Shown here: positions 37,586-50,500 of the stretch, in pieces
How the letters are laid out: every line of letters begins with the position of its first letter
Numbering within the stretch: position 1 is the stretch's first letter
Assembly: GCA_029582155.1 (NCBI GenBank)
Contig: CM055902.1
Span: forward strand, 14,582,086 to 14,646,085
Length of the DNA stretch: 64,000 bases
DNA from: Panopea generosa
Taxonomy: Eukaryota > Mollusca > Bivalvia > Adapedonta > Hiatellidae
Direction of reading: 5' to 3'
Notes under the pieces: generated by a model
Told to the model about the DNA's origin: nothing
Database searches by the model: none
The model's input: only the letters and a program-made list of their open reading frames with translations
Made by a program: the position numbers and the translations under genes

Positions 37586-38448
37586 CTAAAAAAACAACAT
37601 TTATATTTACTTTCACTTCAATCTGACCCAACATTTGTTAATCTTTAGGACATATGCTGACACGTCAGCGAACAAAATTAAATACACAAAAACTTGTTCT
37701 ATGTTATGCAATTTGAAGATAGCTTTCTAAGTCGTCCAGGAACAGGGAAATTAAGAACGGAGAAATTATCTCCCCTTAACAAAATCCAATATCGCAGCTG
37801 AAGAAATCCGGTGATTGACATCCCTGTACATAGAGCGAACAACTGTTAGTAGTTTTTCATTTATATAACTCTTTATCGTTATAAATCACAGTTCTTATAT
37901 ATCGAGTCGAATGTATTTTCAAACCTATAAATCACACTTTATATGTTGTTTATTATCAATATTATTTCTGTATTTAATTTAGCGAATTCAAAATATCCGT
38001 TCTGCTATGATTATTGAGCGTCCGTTTTTAAACCTACTATTTACGAGTGTCGTAAAAGGTTTGGCAAAACAACTGATTCATTTTATTCCCTTATAGTTAT
38101 ATGGGTCGTCTGGTTACCTTAATGTGTGTATGGTTACTTAATTACCACTATACCAGAAAAGTTTTACAACAGATAGTATCTTCAAATTTATATCCATTGT
38201 AGGTGTTATAATGTTTAAAGTTTCTCTGAAGTATTTATTCATCAGACGATCTTCTGCAACATATATATATATATATATGTTTTACAGAGGATATGAATTC
38301 TGATTATGAAATCAGATCATCGGCTTTCTGGAAAATAGCCTATTTATGTTTTTGAACATTTAAAAGTTCGCGTCGACTTTCCCGCCTGAGGTCGCTTTAA
38401 TATATCTTATATTTTTGTTTTTAGATAAAATAGTTGTAGTATATTGTA

Positions 38449-39160
38449 CGAGGTATGTCCCAAAAGTAATAGGACGCAAAATGCAGAATGTTCACTCCGG
38501 CACATGACCTTGAGGTCCTGAAAGCGCTTTTTAAGAAGATCTGACATGAGTCCCAGGAAAACCAAACCAGCTTTAGATCGTCTAGAACGCTGATGGTCAG
38601 TTACTCTCGTTTTACTATTCAATACCCGTGTGTCTCATCGATAGATAAGGCTCCAAGATATGCCTTCTGTTGAAGAGTTGTGTGAAATAAAATTCAGAGT
38701 GTCATTTGGGGTCATATTACATCCAATACAAAATTTGATCACACTCCAAATGTCTATTCTAGGCGTGACGTCGCCCATTTGTTCACTTTTCAAGTTTTGT
38801 ACTTGTTATTTCAAAAGTACGCATAATATTCAAATGGCTGCTGATAACTATGGGATTTTAAACGGCATTCGCAAATTATCTCAAATTACGTCTGCTGTTA
38901 TTTCATAACGTTCGGTGCCATATTGAGGAAGTTGTCTGTTTTCCAAAACAATGTTGTTGTTTTTAAATGGTGTCTTATTTCAAAATCCCCCGTACTGCGC
39001 GTGACTATGGTGACTTTTGTATGAACCTTATGATAACTGAAAGTTGATGTTTTATGACAATAGAAGATATGTCGATCTATCCATTGATACCACTGGTTTG
39101 CATGTGACGCCGTAAATGCGAAAATGATAGGGTTGTCCTATTACTTTTGGGACATGTCTC
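38449..39160. mobile_element. mariner-type MITE, 712 bp, TA target site
   Basis: Near-perfect terminal inverted repeats of about 26 bp. The left end reads CGAGGTATGTCCCAAAAGTA and the right end is its complement with one change. It is flanked on both sides by TA. The CGAGG...TCCC-AAAAGT end is mariner-like. The interior has no recognisable intact transposase, so it is a non-autonomous deletion derivative. Confidence 0.88.
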
Positions 39161-39878
39161 GTATTAAGATACTCCAGTTCACAACGATGTGGTCAAAATA
39201 ATAGTTCTGTTTTGTTGATTATATCGTCAATTAAATGTATATCACGAGAATTGTTATATAAGACCAGTCTTTGTGTTCATAGTTTCTTTTATACGTATAT
39301 GTGGTACGAGTTGTTTCCCCTATACTATTATAATTTCCTTTCAGTTGAAATGTGACGGGTGCATGGTTTGACAATGTTTTATAGTCATGTATAGTCATGT
39401 ATACATTTCAAATTTTGCATTATAGTTTTTTTAACCGCAAATAGACTTATAAAATTTTTGATATTTAATAAAATTGTAATACGTAATGAACTTGATATCC
39501 ACAGTATTGTACATGTAAATGAAACTAAATAAAACAAAAAGCACAATTATCTATCAGATCTCTAAAAATGTATTGTTTAAACGTCTCACACAACAACTAA
39601 TTTTGCACTGTTTATTATTAGAGAAAGGCACTTCTGGAACATTGAACATATTGCCAACGGTTCTACGAGTGATGTGTTTCTATAGATAGTCCTTAGTTGG
39701 TCCAAATATGCAGAAAAAGACATGGGTATGACCAGGTTGCTATTGTCATAATTTCGATGGTTTGATGACACTCCTTCATTTATGACATTTCTGTCCATTT
39801 GTTACAGTGTGTCACTACGCATTTTTAAAACTGCAATAGCTTCATCTAACAGTACCCAATGTCAAACTTGGCAGAATA

Positions 39879-39881
<3 letters not shown>

Positions 39882-39950
<69 letters not shown>
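39882..39950. repeat. (TA)n(TG)n microsatellite
   Basis: About 32 bp of TA followed by about 36 bp of TG. It explains the Tyr-Ile and Val-Cys/His-Thr frames here. Confidence 0.95.
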
Positions 39951-39951
<1 letters not shown>

Positions 39952-40022
39952 AGCCTGGATAAATGGTAGAACATCGACCCCATAATCGGAGGGTCGTGGG
40001 TTCGATCCTCCACCACGGCTGA
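39950..40022 (+). repeat. tRNA-like sequence, probably SINE head or tRNA pseudogene
   Basis: AGCCTGGATAAATGGTAGAA (A-box-like), CCCATAATC in the anticodon-loop position and GTGGGTTCGATCCTCCACCA (a well-paired T arm). The acceptor ends pair only with a bulge (AGCCTGG with CCACGGCT) and the anticodon stem is poor. Confidence 0.5.
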
Positions 40023-40689
40023 AGATGTTGGAATAATTATGTACGAATACAGCATTTCATAGCGAAGTTTCTTCAATGGGAAACAGTTACTTTTGTTTAA
40101 ATCTATACTTGGAATATAGATATAGATATTTGATTTATAACCATTATCTTGTCCATGTGGTTGTGAGTTTGAGTGTAGTACATAGAAAGTATCTAAATGG
40201 TTACATATATATGGTAATAGTTTATGGTTTATTTTATACACGTTGTACAATTAATTTCTGTAACCGATCTGATCAAATTCAATTTTTCTTTCAGAGAAAA
40301 AAAAATTAATACTTATAACCATAAGTCATCAGATACGAGTTTCATAGGCTTATTCTAAAGTAAACACTTATAAACTTAAAACAAGCAATATTGTATACAA
40401 TTTTAAGTCAACTTAACTTAAATATATAGTCCACTTACATATGCATGTAAATCTAATTGAACACAAAGCGTATACTGTATAAAAGCACCTTGGTGATCAT
40501 GATCTTACCTCACCAGCAAAAACTTATATTTTATCAATACTGACTACGGAATTATGTTAACCTGTAATATACTTAATATAGTTCGGTTTTGAGCAAAATC
40601 TATAATAATGCTGACACTAAAGGAGAATGATCTACCATTTACAAATATTCATACAGCTTTCTGCAGAAATATGGAACCAAGAATGTGAC

Positions 40690-41040
40690 CTTAATCAATT
40701 TAGGTTAGTGTTTTAATAAAGTATATAAATGAACCAAATACGTACTTATATTTACCAAATTTTGAAATAAGTGTTATAATAAAGTTTATAAAATTTATGT
40801 GGTCCATTATTAGTTATACTTACACCTAGTATTACTTAAATTTCCAAACTTGATATTATAATACAATATGCATATACAGCAAATGCTTACTTATATTTGC
40901 CAAATTTTGAAGTCATTGGTATAATAAATATTGATACATAAACGAACAATTACTTATCTTATGAAGTATATGATCATTTATCTTTACAATATTTTGAAGT
41001 TAGTGCTATAATAAAGTATTTTTATTAAGCAAATGTTTAT
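40690..41040. repeat. Degenerate ~70-bp tandem repeat
   Basis: The motif TACTTATATTTACCAAATTT followed by TGAA, GTGTTATAATAAAG recurs four to five times with strong divergence. Confidence 0.6.
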
Positions 41041-43254
41041 TTGAATGATTATCGTAAAGGTGTATGAGAAATCGATCGTCTATGACCGTATATGATTACA
41101 ATTTAGTATTTTAAAAAAAACTCAAACTAACACACTATAAATTCCATCATGGATCGGTAACGAATTTCCTGGCAATTTTGCGCACCTAACATTTCAATAT
41201 CAAATTAACTTATTAAAAAAATATTAACCAGGAAATTGTCGTACTGATTTGAACAGTAATTATTATACTTCCGTTTGTTTTGTTATCAAACAATCACTTT
41301 TCAGCCATGGTTCTATAATCAATCCTAAAGTTATCAACCCTATATTTCCCAGATGCACAATCGTTAATTCTATAGCCATGTCAGTAAATTGACCTTGTGC
41401 TATATATCAACAAACAAGGTTACTGTGTAGTTACTGAAAGAAAACTACGCCAAACTTCTTGTCCGTCAATAAAGTTTGTTTCAATATCTGTTTGAACAAG
41501 TCTATACGTCAAAGAAATAGGTACATCTATTCAGTTTATGTTAGTAAAATCATATGCTTTTTACATATATTACGTGAAATAATGTTCAAATAATTACCAA
41601 ACAAGCTGTATGTTACAAACACCTGACACACAACATTTGTAAGATTTATTTCTCGGCTGTATCCTTCAGATATATTGTTAGAATATTGTTTCTAGTGTTA
41701 ATTATATTCGATAGCCATTTATTAAACATATTAGGCATACCAATGAATAAAAACAACATTTACAACACGTTTCAACTGCAGTATTTATGTTTTAACTTAA
41801 CTTAAGGTAGTAAGCGGCTTCCTATGGAAATTTTTGACATCTGTCGTAAGTTTTTAAAATGCTGTGTACTGATACTTTGAAGTATTAGCTTTCATTCTAG
41901 CTTTGTTTATTTTATGATAGTCCCACAGAATGTCGTAAACATGTTTTTTGGACGATTTTTACCTTTTTTATACTCATAAAATGGTCAATATTAATTGAAA
42001 TATAGCTACAACTGTGTAAGCTTAATCTAAGATAACAGGGTAGAGGCCTGTATCCGTAAATATTTCGAATATACATAGGCAGATATAAAATCTCTCACAA
42101 TGCTATAGCATGATTGAAACTAGAGTTAAAGTTAACCCTTTCTTACAGAATATGTAATCTTACATATATACTTAATGTAAGTATTACCAATGTCGATATT
42201 TCTTTATCTGTTGAATTATGTACAGATATCCGCCGGTGATACTGAAATGAACTATTGTTTTCTTGTGTATTCTTTTTATTTTGGTATTAAGAAGCGTATT
42301 TTCATGCCATCGAAGGCTAATAGACGAAAAAAAAAAAAATACTATGAATATCTGATTGAAATAAAAACTTCAATGTTGTAAGAATGGTTGTACTATTGAT
42401 TACACGATATTACATAATATTAAATATGAAGAGAGTAGCCGTCATGATTTTACAACAAGTACAGGGAACTTAAATAACGTTATTTTATCTGTGTTTGTGT
42501 CGAGAGACTAAATTTGTTAGGTAGGAATCTAAATATGAAACGGGATTTGTTGTATGTGCCAGACTAAGAAAATATTAAACCAAACTTTTTAAAATAATAT
42601 ATGACAACAATTTATTCAAATATTTTGGAACAAATAACTCAACAAAGATAACATATCAGAACAAAATGAATCGCATGGACAGAAACTAAGACCTACACTA
42701 GAAAACGTAAATGAGAGTGAAAGATGAAGGAAGGGTGAACTGCTGCAGTGGAAACGAAAAGCAATTTTGCTCACGTCAATGACATTATTGTTTAATGAAT
42801 AATGGGATAGGTATATTGCCGTGCATAAGAACTACTGGTTATCCAAAAATACTTCATCTTCATCGACAACATGTTGAATAAGGTTAATTGTGTGTATTGG
42901 AAATAATATATCGGCTTATGACTGCCAACTCACGAGCAAATACTATACATCTTAGAAATGCAAAATTTCACGTACAAGTCCTTAACTTTATTCATTTCAC
43001 TATAATACCACTGAAAAAGAGGGAGTGTTCACGCAAGTTTTTTTTTCATAAATTCGATTTCAAATTAAAAATGAAAAACTTAAAAACACACAACGTTTGC
43101 CTGTTATCTCGGACGACGTCTTATTTTACGACAGTATTATATGACGTTCTCTTGATGTCGTCCGAAATCACAATGAAACGCCGTGTTTTTTTAAGTGTTT
43201 CATTTTAATTAAATGTTATGGGGTACCGGACCATCCGCTACGGATTGCATGATG
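41041..43254. other. Unassigned AT-rich DNA with a SINE scrap
   Basis: No gene seen. GCCATCGAAGGCTAATAGAC at about 42306-42326 is the isolated complement of the family-1 SINE 3' end. Confidence 0.5.
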
Positions 43255-43960
43255 ATTCCTTGTTCATGTACATCACTATTGTCATACCAAATTTACTTTA
43301 AAATTATGTGTGTTTGATTGGTTCTATATCGGTATGATACTGTTTGATCTCCATTTAAGCTGGTTTCTAGAGATTAAATGATTTCCATTGCTTGTTGTTA
43401 TATTTCAAATAGGACGAATTGTTTGAATGTGTTGACTAGTCTTATCCTCTGTGGTAGTAGTTTTTTCACGTACATAACTATTTCCATACCGAATAAACTT
43501 CGCACTTAACTTTCATGATATCCAAAAAATGTGTTTGTTTGATTCATTATATATTTGCAATACACTTTTAGATCTCGAATGTCAGCGTTAAGCTGGTTTT
43601 CTAAAGATAAAGTAATATTTCACCTAGGAAAAAATTGTTTGCATGTGCGTTAAAATATATATTTTTCCAACCCGTGTTTCTATATATCACATCGCAGTTT
43701 AAGATCCGACTTTGCATGAAGGACGCAATGTTAGACTTGGTCGTACGTAGTAGTCGTTTATTCATACATACAACAGTTTTCTTACCAAATTAACTTCGCA
43801 CTTTGGCATTTTAAAATTAAATACTATCATATAATATATGTGTTTGGTTGTTTACATACTCGGATGGCACTGTTTTTTCTTGAATGTCAGTGTAAAGCTG
43901 GTTTCTTGAGATCAACTGGTATCCATTAATTTATGGTTTTATTTCAAAAGATGTCCTTAT
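43255..43960. repeat. Three diverged ~200-290-bp tandem units
   Basis: Each unit has a CATACCAAATTTACTT / CATACCGAATAAACTT / TTACCAAATTAACTT block, then ATGTGTTTG(T/G)TTG, then TTAAGCTGGTTT-CT-(A/G)AGAT. Period varies. Confidence 0.65.
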
Positions 43961-45844
43961 ATCTAATTGCGGTTTGAGGACCGCTTTTTTAGTTTCAAGT
44001 TCGTATGAATATTGAATTAAAGATGCATATATTGGTAGTTTAGATGCATAATGTAGAATCAAACAAAGCTTAATCGAAGCCTGAGACTTCATAGATCAAT
44101 CAGATTTTCTATAAATTACGCCAGATGTCAAAATATCTGACAGGAATTCCACGAACAACCATAAATAAAGTACATGATAAGGTTTATATTGGTAGACAAT
44201 TCTAGCATGTATTCTTATATTACATGTAAGGGTTCTATATCGCATGTCTTGTTAAAAGTATGCAATGGCATAAAAAGAAAACAACAACAACATTAGTTTG
44301 CTGTTTATATCCATTAACATTTATTATCGTATGTATGCATGTCATACTTGTATTTAAGAAAAGTTCAGGTAAGAAATCAAAAGACTTTTGTTTGATCTTC
44401 ATTTTACATTTAATTTATTTACATATAGTCACGCTTTATCATACAACACATTCAACAAATTCGTTTGGTTTACATAAAGAACAGACAATGTAAATCCATA
44501 TCGTCACCTGAAATTAAAACCATGCGAGACTGTTGGTTATAGTTTTTTTTAGTTTTATTTCTAAACTTAATATGCTCCTAGCCAAATATTCATTTTCTAT
44601 TTTTAAAGTCAATTTCCTCAAGTTGGGAATATTTGAAACGAATCGTATCAGTTTCCTTATGAAATAATAAAGCAAACACGTTTATTATTATGTATAATCA
44701 TGTATGTTATTTCTTCTCACAGCCATCAATTTTTATGTTATTTCATTAGTTGACTGACTTAGATTTGCATGTTATAAAAATTGTATATAAACAGTACCAT
44801 CGTTAAACTCCCCGCGTTTTTGCATATTACAACGCTGTTTGTTTGAATTAAAAAACACAATGGATAACACAATATATTTGCCATTTCTTTGTTAAATCGC
44901 AAACCATTAAAATGTTATAAATATTTTGAAAATTTGTCAATATTCTGACGATTTAAATTGATTTTTGCCAGCATCTGTTTTTAAGCGTATCATTCAAATA
45001 TTGATGTTCATCAATCAAATTAACAGTTAAATTCGATTTGAAAAATAATCAACCCTTGTAACTCGGGCCAGAGAATATATTTTAAAAATAAATCATATAC
45101 GGTCGTTCGAACTGGGTTATGTACAATACTGTAACTTTGAAATTTGTGGATGTATATTAGCTTTTGACTGGTTGCAAATATTATCATTTCAAATTGATGT
45201 TATGTATATGTTTAATCAGCCAAAATAACACGTTTAAAATTGATGTCAAAAATTTCTATATTTGCTGTTTTTGGTGATTTTATGTATACCTTTACCTAGC
45301 AAGGAGAGATCACGACGAGCTACTAATATATTACAACGTTGTCATTGTCTAATTATGTAATATCTTTATCAAATTTTAATTTTTTTTAATGTATTTCAGT
45401 TCGTAGGCACAAATTATTTGCACCTTTTTAAAGCATGCAAAATAGTTTTAAAGGATTGTCTTCTCGAACATTATTATTTTTCACCTGTTATGCAATACTC
45501 ACTTTGAAGCACTTTCAATGCACTTAGTCTACCAAATGTATCATTGATACGTTATCGGTATCAAAAACTTTGTCCTATAATGGAGGGTTGATCGATTTAT
45601 AGTTTCTTTCAAACTATAATATCTATTATTTTCAATGTATAATTTATACACACATACAATTAACATTCATGTTCATTATGACATTTTTATTGCCAACTTG
45701 TGTCTCCCATATTACTGAAATTAAATGCGTAATATATGAAAACGTAGCATAAAAATGTAATTGACCAATTCAGCCTGGGTAGTTAATTATGACAGAGAAA
45801 CGTACTATGTACCTGGTGTATACCATTTATACTTTGAGATAACT
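43961..45844. other. Unassigned AT-rich DNA between the duplication copies
   Basis: No exon, RNA gene or transposon recognised. Confidence 0.5.
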
Positions 45845-46083
45845 TCTATTTGTCTACTCCCTTTTGTTTCCCTAAATATATTGGATGCATAATAACGTTA
45901 TGAACACTATTTTAGCAGTAATTCAGATTTTTTATGATTTCAAAATTAAGAATTTTATTTTGCTTGTGCGTATGTATGGAACAGTAAACAATAGTATGTC
46001 AAATGTTGTTGAAATAACGGTAAATCACACAGTTGAAAAAGTAAATAATTACAATTTAAAATTAAAGTAGTATAATGTTTATT

Positions 46084-46163
46084 TTAAAAGAACAAATGTA
46101 TTGCCAGTGTGGCTACCATAGCAGAGAACGCTAAACTAGTCGCCACAGCAAAATTATCAGGAT
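46084..46163 (-). CDS. Gene B exon 4: GPI-attachment tail and stop
   Basis: Acceptor TTTGTTTCAG; encodes DPDNFAVATSL followed by a hydrophobic run ending LAIHLFF and TAA (46086-46084). An AATAAA hexamer (46083-46078 on the minus strand) directly abuts the stop codon, which would give an extremely short 3' UTR if used. A further AATAAA lies near 45955. It aligns with gene A exon 8. Confidence 0.78.
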
Positions 46164-47273
46164 CTGAAACAAATAGAAAAAATATAATTAGACATTTCAA
46201 AAACAAGTACAATTTGTTATCTTGTGATAATTTAGTATACAGCCAAAAGCAATTGTACATCTATGTAACTATGTTTTTATTTGACATATCGTAACCTTTA
46301 TTAACAAATGATTATGGAAAAAAGGACCCACACTGCAAACTATAAAAGAAGTTATAAAAACACTAAATCGATATAGATATCCTTTTTACCTATTCAACAA
46401 TTTGAATCATGCCCGAACATCGAATTTTGATTGTTTATTTTCTTTAATGTATAACATTTATATCACCATGTATGGTTTCATGAACCGGTAATAGAGTTTT
46501 ATGAAAGCTTACAGATAAGTAACATAAGATGTACAAATTTCAACAAAAATGTAAACATTCAAGTATACAATAAACCAGTCAAATATAATTTTATCTTGAA
46601 AAATACTCTTCACAACATTATACTGTGACACCGTTATAAACAAAACGAGCAAACAAACACAACTTCATTTTACACATTAGGTCACATTCTTTGCCGTTTA
46701 AAAATGAACATTTCTCTATGATTGACGGTTTTAATAACAGGTAAATTCACTGTTACAGTGATCTTCCCAGCAAGATACAAAATATTTAGATAACGTTATA
46801 AATAATGAAAACTTTCACACGTCAGGTTATAATGTTCTAAGGCGAAGTAAATCTATATACAATAAAAATTATATATATAATTTTGTACAAAAGCAACATA
46901 ATGAGATTAATTTTTATCACACATAATTCATATAACACAGAAAGTGAATAACTTTCAAACTTTTAATGAAAAAAACACCCTTTTCACTACAAAGCTAGTC
47001 CATACTTTGAACAAATCTGAATATTCTTGACCCAATGGACTTAAAAAAGCAATTTTGTTTCATTGTGATGTGGCATATATGGGCTAAAGTAAAAACAATA
47101 GGATTTGTCGTATAACATATTAAATCGGGTTATTGAAGGGGCTGTCTGGTGGTGTTTATTATGGCAATGTGATTCGAACGGTGACCCCGTCTAGCTGTCT
47201 CTTTCAACATAAAACGATATCCATTTCACATTTGTTTTTTACGGCTCTTGACCTATGAAGAAATGTATAACTT

Positions 47274-47308
<35 letters not shown>

Positions 47309-47454
47309 GTCGCTAAAAATCAAAATTATGATACTTTGATTGTTATAATATTGTTATATATGTGTATCAACACTGTAATTGATCTGATGATGGTTTTAGA
47401 TGGATTTCATACAGATCGAAACAACCATTCCCCACTCACACAGAAAGAATGCTA

Positions 47455-47515
<61 letters not shown>

Positions 47516-50500
47516 TGCAGCTTGTTTTGTCGATATTTCATTCGTACATGTTGTTGTTTTTGCTGTTTTTTTTTTTATATATTTCACTATCTGTTCATCA
47601 TTTTGTTTAAGTTTGTTTTAGGTAAGGTTTTGGTCAGTTCCGTGTAACAATGGTAATTTTACGAGTCGGTTTGTATGGTATTACAGTATCTGTTATATAA
47701 TGTGTTCTGGAATTACTTTAATTTATTATGATTAGTATTGTAGGTTTAATTTTAACCGTATGATTACTCAATTTCACCTTTTTTAAAATGTTTGGATTAA
47801 TATAGGTCAATGACAATTGACACGAGGGAAAATATATTTATTGCAATCAAGGGAAGTAACCGTTGGTAGTATGTTATCAGATTTAAATAGTAGGTTTCTC
47901 CCTTGGGTATACAAATAAATAAATCAATACATAAATTAAAATAAAACAGTTGTTTATACACTTCTCCCTCAATTGCTTCCTGTATTAAACAAGGTGGTAC
48001 CGTGAGATAAGGAATCTTGTTCAGGAGCAGGCGCACACATGCTTTGTTGGGATTCGAATTTAAAGAGTTTCGCTTAATAGTCAAGTGTGTTTAACTTAAC
48101 TTTTTACATTGTTTAAATAATAATAACATTTAAATAAAGAATCAATGGGTTTAAAATTGTTATCAATATGTAGTCAATGGGAGATTAGAATTATATAATG
48201 TTTTCGAGATTGATAGCTACAGGCATGTCAAACCGCCGATCCATGAGTCAGTATGGCACCCGCAGCAAGAAGAGGTCGAATAAAGATCCTACAGCGGCAG
48301 CGGTGGTGAATGATGAATTGGTGGAGCCTCAAGCATATCATAGCATATTGCATTTTCATGAATAGCTGATTGCAGGTATAGTCCGCACACGACCTTCACA
48401 CCAAATACATAGAACATAGCTTTCTCGTAATTGAAAGCTGTGATATTTTGGTACAGTTAAAAAATAAGAGTAAATGCCGCTATATTGGAGTGCAATTGAG
48501 CATTTCTTTCTTCTAAGAATAAAGAAATGCATGCCAAGCAACAAAACACAATGTCCAGAAACAACAAGAAACACAGACAATGCATACAATGGTGAAGCGA
48601 TAGCATTTAATAAATATGACCGTACACTATATATTGAGGTACAGGATAAAAAGATCATTTTATAGTGTTTTGTACAATATGGGAATATATTTTATTCGTA
48701 CGTATTGTGGTGAAAAACATATTGGACTCTCGTTCAATATATTTTTTACCACAATACATACACGTACAATATATTCCTGTATTGTACAACGCACTGTAAA
48801 ATAACCTTATAATATTATCCAAAAGTCCAGAATATATCCTAAGTTCATACATTCTATATAGTGTACGTTCACGTGTTAACATCAGAGGTAGATGATTGGC
48901 TATACACGTACATGTATATAATAAGACAACTCGGATATTAGAGCGGAACCTCCAGCATACGGCGGATATGGCAGGTTTGTTGTTTTTACAGACTTGTATT
49001 AAGTTATGTATATCAGTAAATACTAATTATGTGTAATGAAATTGTTAAACATTTGTTTGTTTCATTTTATCTACTGCGTTACCTTTCTGTTGTACACGCA
49101 ACACATAAAAATATATTCATTAACTTCAGCAGCACCTTTTGTATGCTCAGAAAACTTCTACAACAGCTACATGTTCATGATGTCCAGACGTCAGGGTGGT
49201 ACCGGAGGGGCAATAGAGGCACCAGACATCCTTTGCATACTCATCAATGACGCCCCACATACTTCAGATACTACTTTAAAGATGGTGTTGTGGGCGACGC
49301 TGAAGGAGTACATCAAAGAGTGGTAACTGTCCCTGGTTGCAAGGTGTCTCATGGTGATGGTCATCATTAGTCCAGAAGGTAGTTCTTTCCTGTACCATGT
49401 GTCATTCTTCTTCTGCAGCCTGGATGTGAGCCTGTCTGCAATCTCGTGGGTGGATCTACCCTCAGGACGTTTTTCTAAGCCAGCCACATCTTCCCTCATT
49501 AGATCCTACGTCAGCTGTGTATACATGCCAAACTTGGATCTACGGCTAAACCATTCCTAACCCAGATAGTTCTTTCCCTCCTCTGACCGCATCTTCTTTT
49601 TTCTTCTTGCTCCCAAATGTAAAGGAGCACCCTTTTTTGCAACACATCTCTGTTCAAAACCATCCATCACAAATGTTGTAAAACATAGTTACTCATAGTA
49701 ATACGGACTAATGCGAAGTGATACCAAGCAATACTTACCAAAACCTACTTAAACCTACTTAAACCTAATAAAACGTAGAAATAAAACGTAGCAAGCCGTA
49801 GTAAAAAAAGTAATATATATATACGTAGTAGTACGTAGTAGTACGTAGTGGGCCTCAAGGTATGGCTTAGTCCGTTTTATACGCATCTAATACATTTCTT
49901 TTTCTCAATCAATTAAGCTTTTACTCATATTTAGAAAATACTGTGTATACATGAAAGACTAATTGATACGCTACCTTTTTTGCATGTCGGTGCAGTACCA
50001 TTCCAACCGCTATCTGCACATGTTCTTGTAGCGGTACCACTGAGAGTATATCCCGTATCACAGGAATACGTAGCGGTGCTGGTGGCTGTTAGTCCGGTAG
50101 TGGTAACTTTTCCATTAGTAACATTGGTACTTAGTAGAGCATCACAATCTGTAATACAATATGGTTATTTACACTATTTCAATTCTTTGAAGTATCTTTC
50201 TTTTCAAAACATATTTAAAATGAACACACTGTTCATTAGGAGTACATCAGTGATTTTCTTATATGCTATATCTAAGATAAGCGGATTATTTATACCGTTA
50301 GGGTTACCGTTCCTTAACGTCCAATACGAAATTATTATCGATTTTCGGGACGTTCGAACCATCCAATACGAAAAATCTATCCGGATTTTCGGGACGCTTT
50401 CGGTTTGACGCGTAAAATAATCGTAACTTGTGTACAGTCACGTGGTTCAAATGCTCGCAGCTAATTGGAATAGCAATGATTTTCACCACAATACGTACGA

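Noticed and set aside
39950-40022. Functional tRNA gene
   Set aside because: The T arm is good, but the acceptor stem needs a bulge and the anticodon stem does not pair well. It sits beside a microsatellite like a SINE head.
39846-40250. 134-codon minus frame with His-Thr and Ile-Tyr repeats
   Set aside because: It crosses the (TA)n(TG)n microsatellite and a tRNA-like SINE head; chance frame.
41805-45290. Possible large element bounded by AAATTTTTGACATC-like ends
   Set aside because: Only a short match (AAATTTTTGACATC) is shared between about 41830 and the complement near 45250, and the neighbouring bases do not align.
49036-49326. 96-codon plus frame overlapping the Harbinger fragment
   Set aside because: The opposite strand carries clear HARBI1-like motifs, and the plus frame is its shadow plus repeat sequence.
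49980-50408. 142-codon plus frame
   Set aside because: It is antisense to the gene B CCP exon, which has intact splice sites and the cysteine pattern.
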